In this document: positions 9,993-21,052 of the stretch, one piece after another | Position numbering within the stretch: the stretch's first letter is position 1 | Layout of the letters: each line of letters starts with the position of its first letter | Assembly: GCA_934045905.1 (NCBI GenBank) | Contig: OW203768.1 | Location: forward strand, 1,578,316-1,642,315 | Origin: Leuctra nigra | Taxonomy: Eukaryota; Arthropoda; Insecta; Plecoptera; Leuctridae | Length of the DNA: 64,000 nt | Direction of reading: 5' to 3' | The notes under the pieces: generated by a model | Told to the model about the DNA's origin: nothing | What the model saw: the letters and a program-made list of their open reading frames with translations, nothing else | Database searches by the model: none | Position numbers and translations under genes: made by a program

Positions 9993-11462
9993 ATGAGTGG
10001 AATATATAAAGTTTGGAGTGATGAAGTAAACCGGCTAGATGCCCCTTCAGCTGTAGACAATGTCATAAACATTTCTAGTCAACCCATAGGAGCTTCTATA
10101 AATGATTTTTCGTCTAGTGATGAATCGGACACGGAGCTAATGCAAGTTGAGTCTGCAACCAATGAGATGTCTTTGAACATAGTTCCCGATGGTTTCACGA
10201 TGGTGACAGGAAATAAAAGGCGTCGTAATTGTAACGATCGTCCCAGCACACGATCATCTGGGTCAGATGCTTCAGGCCCATCATCCAAGAGAGTGATCAA
10301 CCTTGTGCGTACGCAGAACTCATTTGAGCCGCTTGCAAGTGCAAATGATATGGACACGACCCCGATGACGGCGGAGACTTTGCCAGATAAGAAGTATAAA
10401 ATCCCACCAATAGTGATTCAAAATATGAAATCTCATAAGGCATTAGTTGAGTTGCTCTCCGCTGTATGTCCAGAACAAGGGGCATTCATAATCAAACCTG
10501 GTCTCGAAGTTTCTCGAGTAATCATTAGAGATATTACCTCGTACAAACTAATTACCTCCGCCCTAGACTCGACTGAGGGAATAGAGTACTACACGTTTCC
10601 AACTGAGCGCACTAGATCACAGCGTTTTGTTCTGAGAGGTCTGCCACAATCTGCTGAAACAGAAGACATTCAAGAGGAGCTGAAGCAGCAAGGCTTCAAT
10701 GTCCGCTCTGTGCGGCAGATGAAGATGCCTGGAGACAGTACACGTCTTTTGCCCCTTTTTGAATGTACGCTAGTAAGTACGAGTGGTCAGGCTCCAGTGG
10801 ACCTCAGCCAAATCAAGAGACTCCTCTACTGCGTGGTCTCCACCGAGGCCCCACGGAGCAAGAAGATTAATGTCATACAATGTTTTAATTGTCAAAGAGT
10901 GGGTCATACGGCCAAATTTTGTCATCGCCAGCCACGATGTGTTCGATGTGGAGGTGTGCATCAGGTTAAGGAGTGTAAGGAGTCACCAGAAACAGCAAAG
11001 TGCTGTAACTGCAATCAGCAGCATGCCGCTTGCTACCGAGGATGTGATGTCATCAAGGCAGCAACTCGTCATGCTACTCGAGCCCGACGTCCACAGCAGC
11101 AAGATGGCTCTTCTCCACAGCATGATAACCGAGGGAATACTCAGACGCAACCCACGCCCGTGCCACGAGTCTCATTGGCGCAACCACGGACTTTTGCTTC
11201 TGTTTTGAACACTCAGATAAATCCAGAGCAACCCTCGTCCTCAAACACCACTGCCTTAGAAGAAGCAGAGAGGCCACCCAATGCTCTTCCTGAACTCGTA
11301 CAACCGGTAGTACCTCAACAATCAACTATTGATTGGATAGCCCTTATAAACGGCATTGCAATTTTTATAGTTAATATGAACATTCACCCCATCATTACGT
11401 CTCTGGCAAGTTTTGTGCCAACTCTTCTTTTGTCTGTACAAAATCGCAATGCCAGCGATTAA
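9993..11462 (+). CDS. LINE ORF1: gag-like nucleic-acid-binding protein
   Basis: A 489-aa protein of the Jockey/I-type ORF1 family, which coats the element RNA and escorts the ribonucleoprotein. The N-terminal 130 residues are polar and probably disordered, with a basic KRRR patch. Residues about 211-265 match the PRE_C2HC domain (RFVLRGLPQSAETEDIQEEL). Three zinc knuckles follow: residues 297-310 (CX2CX4HX4C, CFNCQRVGHTAKFC), 316-328 (CX2CX3HX4C) and 337-351 (CX2CX3HX6C). This arrangement is diagnostic. After an acidic, proline- and glutamine-rich linker the C terminus is hydrophobic (IDWIALINGIAIFIVNMNIH). The start ATG at 9993 is the first after the leader. The frame ends at TAA 11460-11462, 14 nt past the likely ORF2 start. 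No stop or frameshift is present. Confidence 0.93.
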   Translation: MSGIYKVWSDEVNRLDAPSAVDNVINISSQPIGASINDFSSSDESDTELMQVESATNEMSLNIVPDGFTMVTGNKRRRNCNDRPSTRSSGSDASGPSSKRVINLVRTQNSFEPLASANDMDTTPMTAETLPDKKYKIPPIVIQNMKSHKALVELLSAVCPEQGAFIIKPGLEVSRVIIRDITSYKLITSALDSTEGIEYYTFPTERTRSQRFVLRGLPQSAETEDIQEELKQQGFNVRSVRQMKMPGDSTRLLPLFECTLVSTSGQAPVDLSQIKRLLYCVVSTEAPRSKKINVIQCFNCQRVGHTAKFCHRQPRCVRCGGVHQVKECKESPETAKCCNCNQQHAACYRGCDVIKAATRHATRARRPQQQDGSSPQHDNRGNTQTQPTPVPRVSLAQPRTFASVLNTQINPEQPSSSNTTALEEAERPPNALPELVQPVVPQQSTIDWIALINGIAIFIVNMNIHPIITSLASFVPTLLLSVQNRNASD

Positions 11463-14088
11463 TTCAATTAATCTAATCATTTGGAATGCTAATAGCATAA
11501 GTTCTCGTAAAGACGAATTACTTCTATTGATGGAATCACGAAATTTAATGGCTGCCCTTGTCTGTGAGACCCATCTTAACCCTAAGGACAAGCTTAAGCT
11601 TGCCAATCACTCAGTGTATAGAACTGATCGTCCAGGAGACAGGAGAGCAGGAGGGACTGCAATCATCATTGACAATCGAGTAAGTCACTACGAGATTGTT
11701 TTACCTGAAACGAAATCAATAGAGGCTACCGCTATCCTGCTTTTTACTAAACTGGGTCCACTACGGCTTATAGCCACGTATTGTCCTCCGCGAACTAAGC
11801 TTCTCACAGCAGATATAGAAGCATTAATGGACTCGAATTACCCGACTATTCTCGGTGGCGACCTTAATGCTAAGCATACAGCCTGGAACTCGCGAGTTGT
11901 CAACGCCAATGGCCGCACTCTCCTTTCACTCTCCCGTATAAGTGACTTTACTGTGACTGGACCGCAAGAAGCGACACATCTTCATATCCCTACAGGAAGA
12001 GCTGATGTTCTTGACATTGCGGTGGTGAAAAATCTGCGACATTCCATTGAATTAGAAACACTTTTAGAATTGTCTTCAGATCATAATCCTGTACTTTTGA
12101 GCGTAGGGGACTCATACGAGACCGTTGATCCCATCATTCGATTCAATTACAGAAAAGCAGACTGGGAAAAGTTCAGAGAGCATTTATCAAATAAGTTGGA
12201 GAGTGGACCACTTGATTCGCATCAGGATATAGATTTAGCAGTAAATAAATTAACGGAAAATATTATGGAAGCAAGAGCGATCAGTGTTCCCATTTGTAAT
12301 ACAAAAAGGTGCACAATATTTGATCTTCCACGTGGAATTAAACTGTCAATAGCCACTCGAAACCGTGCACGTAGGAGATGGCAGGCGCTCAGAACACCTG
12401 ATTTACATGAAGAATATAAGCTCTTAGACAGATCTGTAAAGGAATTAATTCGTCGCCACAGGAGAGAGAGGTGGGAAGATGCTGTAGCCACACTAGAACC
12501 AGGGAGTCGTCCACTCTGGTCCATGGCAAAACGACTGACAAGAAGCAAACAACCAAATCCACCCATTCAAGGTAGTACACACCTTGCATGCAGCCCACAT
12601 GATAAGGCAGAAGTTCTAGCAGATTCGCTTCAAAATCAGTTTTCCCCAAACCCGCCGACTAATTCATCAGCACATATCGAGGCTGAAGTAAGAACCCATC
12701 TTGCTATACACAAGGCGCAGGCTGAAGATGATGAAGTCGTTCTCTGCTCTATGGACGAAGTAATTATATATCTAAATGAACTTGCAAATGGCAAGGCACC
12801 TGGTATTGACGAGATCACAAACACGATTCTTAAAGAACTTCCTATACCTGCCGGTGAACGTATCCTTGAAATATTTAATGCCAGTCTCCGTCTTCAACAC
12901 TTCCCCACCCAATGGAAAGTAGCCAAAGTCATTGTGTTCCCGAAAGCGGGAAAGAATCTTCGTGACCCTGCAAATTACCGGCCGATTAGTCTCCTCTCAT
13001 CACTATCGAAGCTTTTTGAAAAGGTCCTTCATGCTCGAATTAGAGGCCACGCAAACGCTACAAAGCTGCTGATCAATGAGCAGTTTGGCTTTCGACAGAA
13101 GCATTCAACAACACATCAGCTTCTACGTGTGGTTGACAAGATAAACGATGGATTTAAAAAGCTGAAAGGAACTGGTATAGTTTTCCTGGACGTTGCTAAA
13201 GCATTTGATAGAGTTTGGCATGAAGGCCTACTACAAAAACTAATTAAATATCAATTCCCCAACTACTTAATCAATATCATCCACTCCTATTTAAATCAAA
13301 GATCCTTCACCGTACACATCAACGGTGCCTGTTCTTCAGCGAGGCCTATTCTGGCTGGAGTTCCTCAGGGATCTATCATTAGCCCCATCCTCTTCAACAT
13401 CTTCACCAATGACATCCCAACTAACATTCCGGACACCGAAGTAGCTTTCTATGCTGACGATGCCGCAGTCATCTGCCAATCTATGGCATCTAATCAACTT
13501 GGCCCGCCTCTGCAAAAAGCATTAGACGTACTCAGCCACTGGTATACAGAGAACCGTATAGCCCTAAATTCATCTAAGACAGAGGCAACACTCTTCACCA
13601 AGCGACGGAAATTTCAACCCCCTACCATAAACATCTCTGGTACAGATGTCTCCTGGTCTCCCAGCAATGTTTACCTGGGTGTCACCCTGGATGCCAAGCT
13701 CTCCTGGAAGGCCCACGCTGAGAAGATTGCCAGCAAGGCCAACGGGAAGACGGCGGCGCTGTTCCCACTGCTCAAAAGCAAATCCATGCCGCTCACCAGC
13801 AAGCTGCTTCTTATCCAGAGCGTCATCGTGCCCACACTGACGTACGCCTCACCAGTGTGGTACGAGAGGACTTCAGCGGGAGCGAGAACAATGCTGCAGA
13901 GGGTGCAGAACAGGGCCCTCAAGATCGCCCTGCGCACTCCGATGTTCACCCGGACGAAGAGCATACACCAAGATATAGGATTTGCCTATCTCCACGAAGT
14001 CATGGAAAATCAGAGAGAGTCGTTCTACGCAGCACTCGGAGACCATGGAAATCCACTAATCAGCAGACTGGCTGATGTTACTTCCTAA
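11449..14088 (+). CDS. LINE ORF2: APE endonuclease and reverse transcriptase
   Basis: It nicks the target DNA and copies the element RNA by target-primed reverse transcription. Starting from ATG 11449 the protein is 879 aa, close to the usual Jockey ORF2 length; an in-frame ATG at 11413 would add 12 residues. The endonuclease occupies about residues 1-225: IIWNANSISS near the start, CETHL, the metal-site GDLNAKHTAW (D at 138) and SDHNP (D211, H212). The reverse transcriptase spans about 440-740: NGKAPGIDEI, NYRPISLLSS, EQFGFRQKHST, FLDVAKAFDRVWH, GVPQGSIISP and the catalytic YADD at 668-671 (13450-13461). The C-terminal part (RVQNRALKIALRTP) is typical of the Jockey lineage. No RNase H is seen. 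All key residues I checked are present. ORF2 is in a different frame and overlaps ORF1 by 14 nt, suggesting termination-reinitiation. Confidence 0.95.
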   Translation: MPAINSINLIIWNANSISSRKDELLLLMESRNLMAALVCETHLNPKDKLKLANHSVYRTDRPGDRRAGGTAIIIDNRVSHYEIVLPETKSIEATAILLFTKLGPLRLIATYCPPRTKLLTADIEALMDSNYPTILGGDLNAKHTAWNSRVVNANGRTLLSLSRISDFTVTGPQEATHLHIPTGRADVLDIAVVKNLRHSIELETLLELSSDHNPVLLSVGDSYETVDPIIRFNYRKADWEKFREHLSNKLESGPLDSHQDIDLAVNKLTENIMEARAISVPICNTKRCTIFDLPRGIKLSIATRNRARRRWQALRTPDLHEEYKLLDRSVKELIRRHRRERWEDAVATLEPGSRPLWSMAKRLTRSKQPNPPIQGSTHLACSPHDKAEVLADSLQNQFSPNPPTNSSAHIEAEVRTHLAIHKAQAEDDEVVLCSMDEVIIYLNELANGKAPGIDEITNTILKELPIPAGERILEIFNASLRLQHFPTQWKVAKVIVFPKAGKNLRDPANYRPISLLSSLSKLFEKVLHARIRGHANATKLLINEQFGFRQKHSTTHQLLRVVDKINDGFKKLKGTGIVFLDVAKAFDRVWHEGLLQKLIKYQFPNYLINIIHSYLNQRSFTVHINGACSSARPILAGVPQGSIISPILFNIFTNDIPTNIPDTEVAFYADDAAVICQSMASNQLGPPLQKALDVLSHWYTENRIALNSSKTEATLFTKRRKFQPPTINISGTDVSWSPSNVYLGVTLDAKLSWKAHAEKIASKANGKTAALFPLLKSKSMPLTSKLLLIQSVIVPTLTYASPVWYERTSAGARTMLQRVQNRALKIALRTPMFTRTKSIHQDIGFAYLHEVMENQRESFYAALGDHGNPLISRLADVTS

Positions 14089-14239
14089 CTCTTGACTCCT
14101 ATAGTCTAAATTTGTGTCAATGTTTTACAATTTTTATAATTTCCAAATGTCATGACAGAGTTATGTACAAACATTATGTGTACGGTATCTGAAAATTCAG
14201 GCACTACAAGTATGTAGTAGCCAACAAGAGCGAAGATGA
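14089..14239 (+). other. LINE 3' UTR
   Basis: A 151-bp AT-rich tail after the ORF2 stop, carrying the presumed recognition site for the element's own reverse transcriptase. It does not resemble the GCGACGTTAAACA tail of the SINE family in this window, so this LINE is not an obvious mobilising partner of that SINE. Confidence 0.7.
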
Positions 14240-14255
14240 TAAACGCTTGTAAAAA
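14240..14255 (+). repeat. LINE target-site duplication, right copy
   Basis: TAAACGCTTGTAAAAA, identical to 9723-9738. Confidence 0.85.
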
Positions 14256-14594
14256 TGTTGAACTGAATTAGTGTTGCCAGATGGCGGTGGAATGATGATG
14301 ATAGAGCTCTTATTGCATCTCGCATCGCAGCTTTCAACGTTCCGGACAAATTTATTAGTGCTGAGAGCCTAATTGCCTTCTGGTCAAATATTGAATGAAA
14401 CAATTGATGGGGATTTATCGGACGTTGTTTGGACTCCGTTGATTGGAAAACGTAAATTATGTGGACAAAGGCGCGTGGAACGAATATCTGAAATCGATAA
14501 ATAACAAATAATGAAGAAGATAGATCAGATAATGTTGAAGGGCGGGATACGAACCTGGCGCCTCCGCAAGGACTTTGGTTGTTTATTTCAGTGC

Positions 14595-14800
14595 TTTTTA
14601 ACGTCGCACTGTTCTGCAACGAGGCTAATGACGCCGGATGAATGATTATGATGAAGACCCAAATGTTGGACGGTGGGAAGGAGGTGGTCGTGCCCTATTA
14701 GTAGGGAACCTTCCCATCATTGCCTCTCGACTGAGGGAAACTACGATAAAACCTCAGTCAGAAAGATTGGATGCGGGAATCGAGCCCGGGACGAGAAAAT
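14595..14800 (-). repeat. tRNA-derived SINE, near full length
   Basis: Minus-strand copy starting (on the plus strand) TTTAACGTCGCACTGTTC, then GAGGCTAATGACGCCGGATG, GGACGGTGGGAAGGAGG, TCGACTGAGGGAAACTACG and the B-box region GGGAATCGAGCCCGGGAC. Part of the CATCAT segment is deleted and the distal head is replaced. Confidence 0.85.
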
Positions 14801-17076
14801 TTTTCTGGCAAAAACTTGGGAGAAAGAATTATTTTTAATAAATTTCCGTTTTAAAATTTTTGAAGTGAAATAAATGGTTGATCCAACTAGATTATGTTTT
14901 CAAATGTCATTCACGATAGTTCTGGGAGTAAGTCGTGGTCGTGAAAAACTTCTAGAGTAAAAAAATGTTCGATTTTTTTAATTCGGAATAAAGCATATTT
15001 AGTCCTTCATTTTACTGATGTAATAGCTGTCAGAACACAGTATGTCACTTCTAAATCAGAGTTCTATTTGTATAAATAAGTAAGTTATTAGAGTTTTTGT
15101 CACAGTCGATTAAAGTCCCATTTACGAAGTCTTTGCCAAAAACATTCTCGCACCCGGGACCTCCGGAGTTCCGGTCAGGATATACACACTGGGGCACAAT
15201 TTTATATTGTGATTGATGACGTACTATGACGTCACGGACTGAATTTCAGCAGCTGAGGATTATTGAATAATCCATCCAGCTACAGTAGAATCATGGCGAA
15301 CCATAATCAAGTTAGCTGTCCTCCGTCGTGAATCACTGACCAATTAAAACTTACCGATTGTTTCGAACTATTTCATGAAATTACAACATTCTGTGATACG
15401 AATTACGTATTGTTAATTGAATCCTAACTTCTGATTCAGGTATACGCGGGACCCTATTCTGTATCTGACATCTCACGTGAGACCTCCGCACCGCCATAAC
15501 AATAACACTTGAGTGAGACGAGATCACAAGGAGAATATTTACCGAATAAAGCCATGATGTTTCTACGCGCATGGACCAAGTCGTTGTGAGAAATGAAATA
15601 TCAAACCGATGCATACGAATGTTCTCTTCATATCCCACGGCAACGCGAAACACTGTTCTATTCCCTGGATACCTGTTGAGCCGGCAATATTCCATGATTG
15701 AATTGAAAAACAATATTCCCTTCCACCTTCATCCAGGCTGTTCCAGGTGCTCCAGGAATGAGGGACAATTATCGGGAATCGCTTAGTGTCTGGACTCATT
15801 TACCTGGCAATTCATATTCTTGCTTTAGTGTGTGAAATATGCATAATGTTGATGATGAGAAATGAAGCTTTCAACTTGGCGAGGCGAGAATTATGAGAAG
15901 CGTTGAGTTTTCAGCGGCATTGATGTTGTTTTAACTTCAAAATGCCGAGTGAACGCGTTGATAAGCGAGCATTCGAAATGGGTCACAATATTTGTGTCAA
16001 CTACTCACTATTATTTCAGCTGTGAGTTGAGTTTGGTAACAAATGTTGTGTCATGGACTAAAATAAGTAGCTCAAATAGTAGTCAAATATTTTTCTCATT
16101 TTCCATAATTTGAATGGTTCAAGACTTATGACAATATTTAGGAATTATTATCTCCAATTTTTACTGTAAGTAAATTTCCGGTGAAACCAAGAAAGCGATC
16201 TTGCTAGAAATCAATAATAAATGCAGACGAACAGGAGAGTAATGAATCTTAATTCTGATATATTTTGTGAAAAACACAAAAAATATAGATTTTAGCTAAG
16301 TTTCAAATGGAGACGCATCACTTAAACTTATTTTCCATCTTCAGCAAGACGGCCCAATATCAAATATGGCGGTTTAGAGGGTAATCCTTCCTCTTAATGG
16401 AATTAATCGTCAAAATTTGACTAAAATGCAAACTTTTTTGCTAAGATAAGTGAAGTAAAAAGCGAGTCTAACTTCCACAAAATTACCAAAATTATATAAA
16501 ACTTCCATTGACGAAAACAAAGACATTTTCTAAATAATTCAATGAGGAAAGTTAAGCTCTGAAAGCTTTTATGCTGTCAAGTTTAGTTTGGTAATTGGCG
16601 AGGTATTTTCGAGCAAGTTTAACTTGATGAAATTAGCAGTGTGGGGGGGGGGGGGGATACGTCACGTGACTACGGCAATGAACAAAGTGATAAGTTGATA
16701 ATGAGGAAGGTTGTAGCTGGAACGTCAAACGCACGACAATCCATCACATCCCGGCTCGTTCCCGGTCTTCCCGTCGCCATAGAGATGGCGTGAATGATGC
16801 AGGGTCTCGATTCACAAAGAAGTAGAACTTTATGACCGAAAAAACTAATATCAATATTAGCTATTACCATGTTTTCCCGGCATATGGTTATGAATTTAAT
16901 TGTACAAATCACCACTTATAATGATAATATACCAGGTATTAACATGATACTATCATGGTATGAGAGATATTGGTAGTTATAATGCTATACCGGCATAAAG
17001 TTATGCCGGAATAAGGCTTAAATCCTTTTGTGAATCCAGCTCCAGGGATACTTTCTCTGTTGCCCACTGCCCAGGT
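14801..17076. other. No gene seen
   Basis: AT-rich sequence with an isolated SINE-head-like piece near 15150-15180 (CACCCGGGACCTCCGGAG) and a G14 run at 16643-16656 followed by TACGTCACGTGAC. Short open frames on both strands near 15400-15800 overlap each other and have no recognisable features. Confidence 0.4.
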
Positions 17077-17720
17077 CAAGCTCCAACCTTTCGATCTGAA
17101 ATTTTGCACACACACTAATGTCATATGAGCGGTTACTTGTATACTTTTTAAAGCAAAATTCTCTGATTTATGAAAAGTGAGATTGAACCGTTTGTCCGAT
17201 CATGTTCAAATTTTGCAAGGTCATTAGGACCATCACTTTACGAGCTTTTGCCGATTTTTACCCAAATCTATGCAGTACTTGAAGAGTTATTCACATTTTA
17301 AGCTCATATAATGTTTTATCGATTAATTATCACTGGTTGTCTCTACAGCTGTTTTAGGTCTGTTTAGGTTTAGAGCAACTAATATGAGCGGTCCCGTGAA
17401 TACTTTTTTAAAATCAATATCCTCTGATTGTATGAAATTGAGAGTGAACCGTTTGTCCGATAATGTTCAAATTTTGCGTGGTCATTCCCAATGAAAAAAT
17501 CGTAAATTTACGATTTTTTGCTAATTTTCACCCCATCTGTCCAGAACTTTAAGAGTTATTCACATTTGAGCTCATTTAATGTTTTATCGAAGAATTATTC
17601 ATTGCACATTGATACAATGATAAGGGTTGTTTTTACAGCTGTTTCCAAGGTAATTGTATAGAGCAGCAACTTTCTTAAATCATATTCATTTGTATGCAAT
17701 ACAACGGCTTTACAAAGGGT
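17077..17720 (+). repeat. Dispersed repeat family B, two tandem copies
   Basis: The block AACCGTTTGTCCGAT(C/A)ATGTTCAAATTTTGC, followed by GGTCATT, occurs twice (about 17190 and 17450). Each is preceded by ATGAGCGGT and followed by AGAGTTATTCACATTT. The downstream AGAGCAGCAACTTTC segment also matches the copy at 3736-4120. This is a diverged tandem duplication of the family. Confidence 0.65.
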
Positions 17721-19045
17721 CCTGATCCTACAACTATTTTCGAATGCTTGCGGAATAATCTGTATAAAAGCTTATGGCAAAATCTCATTGCTAACGGAGT
17801 TGCGCACCTTTGAAGTTACAGAATCGCAACTCGAGCATTTTCTAAGTCATTCCATAGAATAAGAAGCGTGGTGAATAAAAAAGTTCTCCTCAACCATAAA
17901 CCCGCTATATTACGTTGCATCACGTGACATGTCCTGCCACTAGAGGGCCGTTGCATCGCTCCCACGTGATCAAGTTGTCAGCACGGCCACATTGTCCGCA
18001 CCTCGGAACATCAGCGAGTCATGCGGGGATAAAGAAGACCGTGTCAAACCAGCGCCCAGGAGATCGCCTCAAACACGGCGCCGACGATTCACAAGTCCAT
18101 CATTTTACACGAGATTGTTCACCAAATTTGGTGCTCCTTTGTTGTGGCGTGTAATGTGCAGTGTTGGGAAGATTTCAGGTTTTGTGGGGGAGAGTTTTTT
18201 GTATCGGCGGTTGAGTTTCTTTTGAAAGAAAACACGAGTTTTAACGAGAAAAATGCATTTGTTGGCCTGGCGTAAAATTATGGATTCGCGATAGTAGAAA
18301 ATAGTATAATAGTATAATAACGGATTTGCAGCAGAAAATTGAAGTATGTCGAAGTAGGAATATCAATAAATTGCCAGATTGTTAATAATTCGGAAAGATG
18401 TTTCGAAATTAATTCTCCAAATCTACTAAAATATAAATATGATGTAAATTATATAAATAACGGTGAAATTACGGATGCCATGTAGAATAATATGACATTC
18501 CTACTTCGTCAAAATTTACGAATATTACCAAGTGGCCCACAACAATTAAACACAATTTAAAAGCCGCATTTTTTTAAAATGTCAGTTTGTTAACTCTAAA
18601 GGCTACGAAAGTATTAAAAATGTAAAATAAATATAAGTACATAAAGTATATTTTTCCCTAAAATATAACAACTATTTCTTTTAAATGTACCTAACATGGC
18701 AATAAACTTGGAATTCTCAAATGAATATTGAAGTGGCAACTTTGTGGTGGTGAACCCAAAAGGTGGCATAAAACCGCGTTCTATTGGAAAGCCAAGCTGA
18801 ATGCTCGTTCGAGTCCCACACACCTGTAGGTCCAAGTCCGTGTCAGTGGACTAATAGTAAGATGATGATAGCTGAAACCCAAGCCAATACACACACTCGG
18901 TGTCCGCAGTGGCAATGCACACACTCGGTGTCGATAGTGTCAACACACGGCCACTTGGCGTCCACCGATGCGTTCAGTGTCAAGTGGAAGGGCAAACATT
19001 TGTCCGGCCTTCCTGCTCGCTCATTCACTTCTCTCACGCTCCATT
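17721..19045. other. No gene seen
   Basis: Unassigned. Contains two CACGTG sites near 17920 and 17960 and, near 18890-18945, a short duplication of ACACACTCGGTGTC. The open frames 17915-18154 and 18784-19080 lack recognisable domains. Confidence 0.4.
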
Positions 19046-19227
19046 CACTGAGGTTCGATTCCAGTGACAGTCCTTCTTGATCAGCAAGGTTACCTACTGA
19101 TAGGCCACGACCGCCTCCTTCCCACCGTCCATCCTTATCTACTCTTCATCATCATCTCCCGATCACCATCATAATCATTCATCCGTCGCCATTAGCCTCG
19201 CTGCAGAAGAGTGCGACGTTAAACACC
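19046..19227 (+). repeat. tRNA-derived SINE, sense strand
   Basis: GGTTCGATTCCAG (B box) is followed after a shortened body by CTACTGATAGGCCACGACCG, CCTCCTTCCCACCGTCCATC, the CATCAT segment, CATCCGTCGCCATTAGCCTC and GAGTGCGACGTTAAACACC. A deletion removes the CCCTCAGTCGAGAGG part of the body. Confidence 0.85.
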
Positions 19228-20153
19228 AATGATATAAGAAGTATAGTGGTTTATTATATTGTTGTTGTATTTTTTCCTCTGGGGTCCACGAATAAAGCAA
19301 ATAAAAATAAAAATAACAGTTTTATAAACTTAATTCTGTAAAAATAACATAAGACAGCAACATATTTTAAGACAGTCCCGACTGAGTTAATTCCAATCTG
19401 TACACTGGATGAATTTGTTTTCATTTGAACTGAAATGCAAAAGCAAACACTTACACTTTATGGAGGATCAGTATTCATTTCAATTCCATAAATTAAAACA
19501 TTTACATAAAATAAAATGTAAAAAGTGGCTCCAAGGCGAGATTTATTGTCTAGTTATTCTCCGCAATGCATCTTGGCTTGTGATTGGTGTAGCCAGGTCA
19601 CGAGGTCACGGTGTATTTACACTGTGTCTGAAACCACCTGTAACTTGTTTGCACCTGACAAGACACAGCAATAAACACTGCAACTATGTGCATCTAGACA
19701 CTGCATCATGCACTTACATTGCATTCTCCTGCTCGGGCAAACAGCTGCCGGTAATCTGTGCAAATAGACATTGTGTGTGCAGCTTGCAGTGAGTCAGCAC
19801 AGATCTCTCTCAATGAAAGTCTCGTTCGAGTTAAATGGAATCTCATCACTTCAGCCGCTGCTTCAATAATAAGACATTTTTGAAATAAAGTTATTTTTCA
19901 ATCACTGCTTTTAAATGTTTGTTTCTCAATGTTAAGTTTCGATATAGATTAATTATTAATACACACTCCTTGGACATTTCTCAAACTTTTTGTTTTTATT
20001 TTTAATCTCCATATTTTCTCCCATTTTCAGTGGCCTTTATCAGGAGAACAAAGTTCACTGAAAAGGGGAAGAAATATTGAGATTAATTAAAAAATACAGA
20101 GTTTGTGAAACGTTCAAAGAGAGAATATTAAATAATCATTAATATTTTAATTG
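19228..20153. other. No gene seen
   Basis: AT-rich sequence. The open frame 19409-19792 (127 codons, cysteine- and histidine-rich) has no recognisable domain and no supporting splice or start context. Confidence 0.4.
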
Positions 20154-20410
20154 TTGTTTAACGTCGCACTGTTCTGCAACCAGGCTAATGGCGACGGATG
20201 AATTATTATGATGATGATTGGGAGATGATGATGAAGAATATGTAAGGATGGAGGCGGTCGTGGACTATTTAGTGTGGAACCATCCCATCATTTGTCTCTC
20301 AACTGAGAGAAACCACGATTCTCTCTGATCTCAGTCAGACGGGAATCTAACCCGGGACCTCCTGCTTCAAGGTGATAGTGGTTACCGTCTGAGCCAACTG
20401 CTCCGGCTGA
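20154..20410 (-). repeat. tRNA-derived SINE, full-length copy
   Basis: Minus-strand copy complete from the 3' end (TTTAACGTCGCACTGTTCTG on the plus strand) through the CATCAT segment and body to the tRNA-like head. The sense-strand head has AGTTGGCTCAGACGGTAACC as an A-box region and CCGGGTTAGATTCCC as a B box with one change. This copy and 33810-34075 define the family at roughly 260 bp. Confidence 0.9.
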
Positions 20411-21052
20411 GATAAAGATGTCCGCTGATTCTAGTTTCAGTTTTTATATGTGAACGTTTTTTCTTCTCCACATTTAATAATAGACAAATACATATCATTT
20501 TCATCTATAATAATACCTCTTCTAAACTCAAGTATCTGCTGAGCGTTTTACATAAACAGTTCAGATGGCAGACGAAGATTATTGTTTATGGTTTTTCATT
20601 CCAAGTATCGATTTGACTCCTCTGTTAAATGAAGGCCATCAATCAATATGGACCGATATGTGCAACATTCCAGGGAAAATATCCAGGTATGACATGCCAC
20701 CGACCAATCAGAAGTAAGCCTGGAAGTCATTACCAACAACTGGGTCAATTACTAAAAGAAGCCTTGAGCTATTGAAAATAAAGTCATTTTATAAGATTGA
20801 AAAGTGTGTTACTATATTATATTTATGTTTGATATTTGACAGAAAGGTTCTTCCATTTTGCCACAATGATTTTGATGCCAATAATAGAAAATGCTTTTTC
20901 AGACAGTAAAATCAGGGTTGAACAGATTTAAATTTAAAATGTTGCTTTTTATGGAACCTCAAATTACAAAATTAAGTTTGTTTTCATTTGTTGAAATATA
21001 TTCAGACGAAATCATTGATTTCATGAATTTCAAGTATATTTTACCGAATACC

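Larger units (their letters stand above)
9739..14239 (+). mobile_element. Full-length Jockey-type non-LTR retrotransposon
   Basis: A 4501-bp element bounded by a perfect 16-bp target duplication. It has a 254-bp 5' UTR, ORF1 (gag-like, PRE_C2HC and three CCHC knuckles), ORF2 (APE endonuclease and reverse transcriptase) and a 151-bp 3' UTR. It has no LTRs and no RNase H region after the reverse transcriptase, as expected for the Jockey clade. Unlike many Jockey copies there is no obvious poly(A) tail before the right-hand duplication; the 3' end reads CAACAAGAGCGAAGATGA. Both ORFs are uninterrupted, so the copy is young and may be active. Confidence 0.9.

Noticed and set aside
10783..11208. 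Extra frame inside LINE ORF1
   Set aside because: Out-of-frame shadow of the gag-like protein; the zinc-knuckle frame is the real one.
14197..14619. 140-codon minus-strand frame downstream of the LINE
   Set aside because: It starts in the LINE 3' UTR, crosses the target duplication and ends near a SINE, so it cannot be a native gene unit.
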